From: Pontederia crassipes
Taxonomy: Eukaryota > Streptophyta > Magnoliopsida > Commelinales > Pontederiaceae
Direction: 5' to 3'
Assembly: GCA_030549335.1 (NCBI GenBank)
Contig: CM060191.1
Location: 1,059,001 to 1,123,000, forward strand
DNA length: 64,000 bases
Part shown: positions 60,010-64,000 of the stretch, piece after piece
How the letters are laid out: every line of letters begins with the position of its first letter
Numbering within the stretch: position 1 is the first letter of the stretch
Notes under the pieces: model-generated
The model's input: the letters and a program-made list of their open reading frames with translations, nothing else
Told to the model about the DNA's origin: nothing
The model's database searches: none
Translations under genes and position numbers: made by a program

Positions 60010-62400
60010 TCAGAATTTCTTTGATTATATGAGAGAGAAGGCATCAGCTCAGAGAATGCTGCTGTTGATCACTTGTCCTCCACATATATGATTTACTGCA
60101 CAACAATTCATCCTTCACCTCAAAACGGTCCATTGTTTCTACAATCAGAAAAAAGGTGATCTTTGAAGCTTGAAATATCAATGCCGATGACAATTAAAGT
60201 TATTATTTTATGGTGCTTATTCACGGTGATTGTATCATGCAACCTTTGGATTTCGCCAAGTTTTTCTTTGTGCATGAAGTCGAGCTAATTAAAGAGATTT
60301 GCGGAGTCCAACAATCAGCAAGAACAATTGTTACAGCACAGGATGGTAATATTTACGTGATGTTATTCCACTAAGTTAATTTGATTTACTTGATATTAAG
60401 ATGGAATTGCACACTCATTGACTAGTATGCTCAGAAGTGACCATGCCTCTCTTTTCTCTCGTTGAAACGACTTCTTTTTATCAATATATTGCTGACTGTT
60501 TACCGAACTATTTGCATTTCCTTCGTACTGCGTTCGTATTAATTGCACGTCGTTTGAGTCAGCAAGGCCTTCGTTTTTACACGTAATTCTTACATTGACA
60601 TAAAGTGTACGACCCTATTAGCCCGACGTTTTGGATCTTTCGTCTCTGTGAATTTAAAATGCATCTTGAAAGTTAAAAAAAATGTCACTTTTAAATTTAT
60701 AATGAGACTCCCATCCCTTTAGGGTGGTTCTATATTTTTGTAATACTCTTTTAGTTCGTTATGATTTTGATCATTTTATATTTTTTATTTGCACGAATTT
60801 AAAATGCATTTTGAAAAGTAAAAGAGAATGTTATTTATAAATTCTTTTTTCACTTTTTGTTCTTTTTCAACCTTAGGATTTTACAAACTGACACATGATC
60901 TTTTTCTTTATTCTTAGTATCGTGAAAGAATAAAAAAAAGAATAGAGGTTATTAACAAAAAGTGTCAGTTCGGATTAAGGAAGGTCTTCAAGACTATTAG
61001 CATTTAATAACTAATTTAGAGTTGAAAATAGTAATGATTTATTCTTTGATCAATATGATTATTTCAAAATTCAATCGAGGTTATTAGCATCCGTTGATGA
61101 CTCAAGTGAGCCAGTGGATTTTGGTTATTAATAGATGATTACTATTGATTTACTTGGTGACAACCGTGTTATTATTTTACATAAAGTTAACCAATTTGTC
61201 TAATATTGAAAAGCAAACAATATTGTCTTTGCACATACGTCCGATCAAATTATTTATCTTAATTGGACAAGTCATAAAAAAAGAAAAAAGACGATGCGTA
61301 TCGTTTAAAACATAGCCGGATCGTATCTTTACACGCTATCGATTTGAGGATTCGCAAATAAGTAATGGTATGACAACGAGTGCTGTCCTCCTGAAATATA
61401 AATCAAGCTACATGTTGATATGTTGATAGCGATGTGCCATACGCATTTAGCAATAATTACACTTAGATGATCGACTAAAGGCGCATCAAGTTGGAAAGAA
61501 AAAAGAAAGACGGTTGGTTATGTTAGGATTTCTCCACGGGAGAAATTATGTATCGCAAAAAAATTTAAGACGACGGGAAATTTTATCAAATGAAAAAAAA
61601 TCAGAAGAAGATTATAAGATCGATTGGACTCCTAAAAAGTTTATATAGATATTTTTTTTACAGACGATAGAAATTATAGATCGACTTAATCTCCTCAAAA
61701 TAAGTACCAATCTCATGATAAAAAAATAAATCAATTTTGAATCATATATAAAATACCCATAAAAAAATTTACTCCCATAAGAAAAATCCGCTGACTAAGA
61801 AAGGATATCAGATTACAACTGAATTCATATTTAAGATATTATCAACAAGTTAAGATCCAATAATATCGATACATGTATATATGAGAATATAATCTCCAAC
61901 ATATGTTACATTTTCTTTTACGCTCGTTAGCACCTCTCGTGTTTAGAATTATTAGTCTTTAATTAATTAGAAATCGGAGTAAGTGACAAAACGATATTTT
62001 TCTTTGAAAACTTTCTGATTCGGTGATATCAGGAGCTGAGTTGGAGACTATTAGATTTCATCCAACCTTGAGATAAAATTCTGTCAATTAATTGTGCCCG
62101 ATTGATTGTTGCATCCTTAATGCTTCATTTACATATATGTATTCAAATTCTCAAAAAAAAAATCAAATCAAATTGCTACAAAGCTTTGACAGAGGAAGTA
62201 TTCTCGTAACTGTGATAATTAATATTTGCAGTTTGCACTTGCTTTTTTTTTTTTTTTTTTTTTGCCCACCACCACATCCCATTTTGACTCCTCCAAAAAC
62301 ACACGGCCCTTTTTGTCAAGCTGAGCTGCAAATCTTGCAAGCCGTTCCTTTTCACCGCCCTTCCACTGCGAGACCGCTTCCAACACAAAAATAGCAAAAC
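60010..62400. other. 3' region of DPH6 and intergenic DNA
   Basis: About 60010-60350 is probably DPH6 3' UTR. The remainder is AT-rich spacer containing dispersed repeat copy B. No gene was recognised. Confidence 0.5.
61525..61901 (+). repeat. dispersed repeat, copy B (LTR-like)
   Basis: Starts TGTTAGGATTTCTCC and matches copy A at 9460 over about 340 bp in the same order and orientation. It may end at TCTCCAACA (61893-61901), giving TG..CA ends as in a solo LTR. No 5-bp duplication was seen. Confidence 0.5.
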
Positions 62401-62419
62401 TGCAAATAAGGGCCACACA

Positions 62420-62424
62420 GAGGG

Positions 62425-62462
<38 letters not shown>
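62420..62462. repeat. (GA)n microsatellite upstream of the RIC-like gene
   Basis: A long (GA)n tract, with a T-homopolymer at about 62245-62265, in what may be the promoter or leader of the gene at 63495. Confidence 0.85.
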
Positions 62463-62465
<3 letters not shown>

Positions 62466-62872
62466 TCTTCCTTTTGACAGATGTTTTTACCCCCCATTTT
62501 TGCTATCCATCTTCGTCAATTCAAATCCTTTAGTCCTTTTTAAGTGGTAAGAGACATCTCAATTGCCTTTTCTTTTGCCTCCACCTGCACTTGGGGGAGA
62601 AAAAAAAAAACAAAAAGAAAAAAAAAGGAAGAAGAAACAAACGAACCAATCGCTTTACTTTTTCCCTTCTTGTTCTCTTCTTTTGCACTGAGAAATAAAT
62701 ATAAAAAAAAAGAGGTGAAAGAAAGAACGCAATGGAGGACCTGAGATGACACCTCGTGCTTGGTGCCACAGTCGTAATGGAACAACGTAATGCATACGAT
62801 GGAAGAATGCATACGATGATGCTTCCATCTCATTAACACCAACAGCAACTCATCTCAGATCTGCTTCGCAAG

Positions 62873-63322
62873 GTAAAATTTGGGGTGTTCCAGCTTTTTT
62901 TTTTATTATTATTATCGAGGAAAATCGAACATAAACATTTTATTCCGGTTTAACAAGATTTTTTTTAAAAAAAAATTTACTTGGAAGGAAATATGAAATG
63001 ATTTTTGCAATTTATTCTGGATTCATTGCCCTGTCCTCCTCGAATCACTTTACTTTTGCAGTTTTCTTTTGACAAATCTTCCTGCTTGCCGACTAATTAA
63101 TTTTCGCTTCATTTTTTTTGGCAATTTCATATTTCTTATTCTTTCTTTCTTTTTTCACTTCTCCGATCATATTATTATTATAAGCATATTGGCGTGTGTC
63201 ACATATTCTGAATCTTTAAATTAGCATTATTTTAATTCAACGATATATATTATTTGTATTTTGAATTAAACATGATGCTGATCCAATAATCTAGAATATG
63301 TGGTTGCACGTTAATTTAACTC

Positions 63323-63410
<88 letters not shown>

Positions 63411-63412
63411 AG
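62873..63412 (+). other. possible 5'-UTR intron of the RIC-like gene
   Basis: A donor-like CGCAAG|GTAAAATTTG lies at 62872/62873. An acceptor-like TTATTATTACAG ends at 63412 after an (ATT)n tract; a second candidate acceptor is GTGGCAG near 63462. Inferred from position only. Confidence 0.3.
63326..63410. repeat. (TTA)n microsatellites
   Basis: About 85 bp of TTA repeats here, and a second run of about 43 bp at 63611-63653 inside the first coding intron of the RIC-like gene. Confidence 0.9.
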
Positions 63413-63494
63413 CAAATAGGCAAATTAGTACAGACATTTGCTTGATCTAATTATGTGGCAGCAGATCCGACCATCACGTGCGAAAGTGGAGCCC

Positions 63495-63552
63495 ATGGGG
63501 ACGAAAATGAAGGGCCTCCTCAAAGGCCTTCGCTATATCTCCCAAATCTTCG
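63495..63552 (+). CDS. first coding exon of a ROP-interacting CRIB-motif (RIC) protein, partial
   Basis: The exon codes MGTKMKGLLKGLRYISQIF plus one base, then a donor G|GTAATC. Plant RIC proteins (effectors of ROP/RAC small GTPases in polar growth and signalling) commonly begin with a short exon of the form MxxKMKGxxKGxxxISQIF, with the CRIB motif in the next exon, which lies beyond the window. The call rests on 19 residues recognised from memory. The following 450 bp contain no further exon that I can support. Confidence 0.65.
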
Positions 63553-63606
63553 GTAATCAAATTCATAAATATTACTAAATCTCTTCTTTTTTTTTCTTCT
63601 TTATTC

Positions 63607-63653
<47 letters not shown>

Positions 63654-64000
63654 GGCATCATAAGAAATAACATGCTACTCAATTATTCATATGCAATATA
63701 ATACTATTAGACATATAGTGACGCACAATGGTACCAAGTGGTGGTCCATGAGATTAATTGAGATTTTGGATTATTTATAGCTCTAATTACACTCGAGAAT
63801 GGACAATTGAAGATGCTGTATAATAAAATCGTGTAATAAATATAAAATTTAAAAGGTCCCCTTCTCGTATCGGTTTCAAATCTTGTCTCATCTTCTTTTA
63901 ATTACACTCTTGTTTTTTTTCTAATAGTAATAATAATAAATGTTAATGGATACGCATGCATAGGACATCATCATTGTATTATATTCAATGAACCACCATA
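63553..64000. other. probable intron of the RIC-like gene to the window edge
   Basis: AT-rich sequence with a (TTA)n run. No exon with CRIB residues (ISxPxxFxHxxHVG-like) was found before the end. Confidence 0.45.

Noticed and set aside
1..64000. CRISPR array, bacterial-type operon, tRNA or rRNA gene
   Set aside because: All direct repeats seen are tandem without unique spacers, or are transposon copies. Genes are intron-rich and plant-like. No tRNA or rRNA was recognised by eye; a tRNAscan-type search was not possible.

Overview
This window is plant nuclear DNA, almost certainly from a flowering plant. Its genes have many short introns with GT/AG borders, proteins with plant-specific counterparts, and AT-rich intergenic DNA full of microsatellites and small transposons. 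Several GC-rich first exons next to AT-rich introns suggest a monocot, but I cannot name the species. All gene calls come from reading exons by hand, checking splice phase, and recalling protein families. No database search was run.

Layout, left to right. (1) 1.7-4.9 kb, + strand: complete 12-exon gene for plastid enoyl-ACP reductase (MOD1/ENR1). (2) 5.8-8.2 kb, - strand: 4-exon gene for a small two-helix membrane protein of the '60S ribosomal protein L18a-like' family. (3) 8.3-13.7 kb: transposon-rich DNA. It holds a likely non-autonomous element with GC-rich gene-like cargo interrupted by a near-perfect 36-bp fold-back palindrome, and a second element with long inverted ends. (4) 13.8-15.3 kb, - strand: 6-exon glycolipid transfer protein gene with an unusual binding-site residue. 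(5) 15.3-21.4 kb: microsatellites and one clear end of a CACTA transposon. (6) 21.5-30.6 kb, - strand: 11-exon Rab-GAP (TBC domain) gene whose introns hold SINE-like copies, tandem duplications and a Tourist-type MITE. (7) 31-35.8 kb: intergenic, with a hAT-type element flanked by an 8-bp duplication. (8) 36.2-43.6 kb, + strand: 12-exon PP2A regulatory subunit B'' gene, with two inverted SINE-like copies flanking exons 8 and 9. (9) 45.9-47.7 kb, + strand: 4-exon ENTH-domain (epsin-like) gene. (10) 50.3-60.0 kb, + strand: 12-exon diphthine-ammonia ligase (DPH6) gene with an ATP-pyrophosphatase domain fused to two RidA-like domains. (11) 63.5 kb, + strand: first coding exon of a probable ROP-interacting CRIB-motif (RIC) gene that runs off the window.

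The genes are unrelated housekeeping, lipid-transfer, trafficking and signalling genes. They do not form a pathway or cluster, and I see no convincing novel multigene system. The items most worth following up are the inverted SINE-like pair around two PP2A exons (possible circular RNA), the His-to-Gln change in the glycolipid-binding site, the fold-back palindrome inside captured-looking sequence, the TTG-tailed SINE-like family with long and short forms, and splice or leader sequences built on (CT)n/(GA)n microsatellites.
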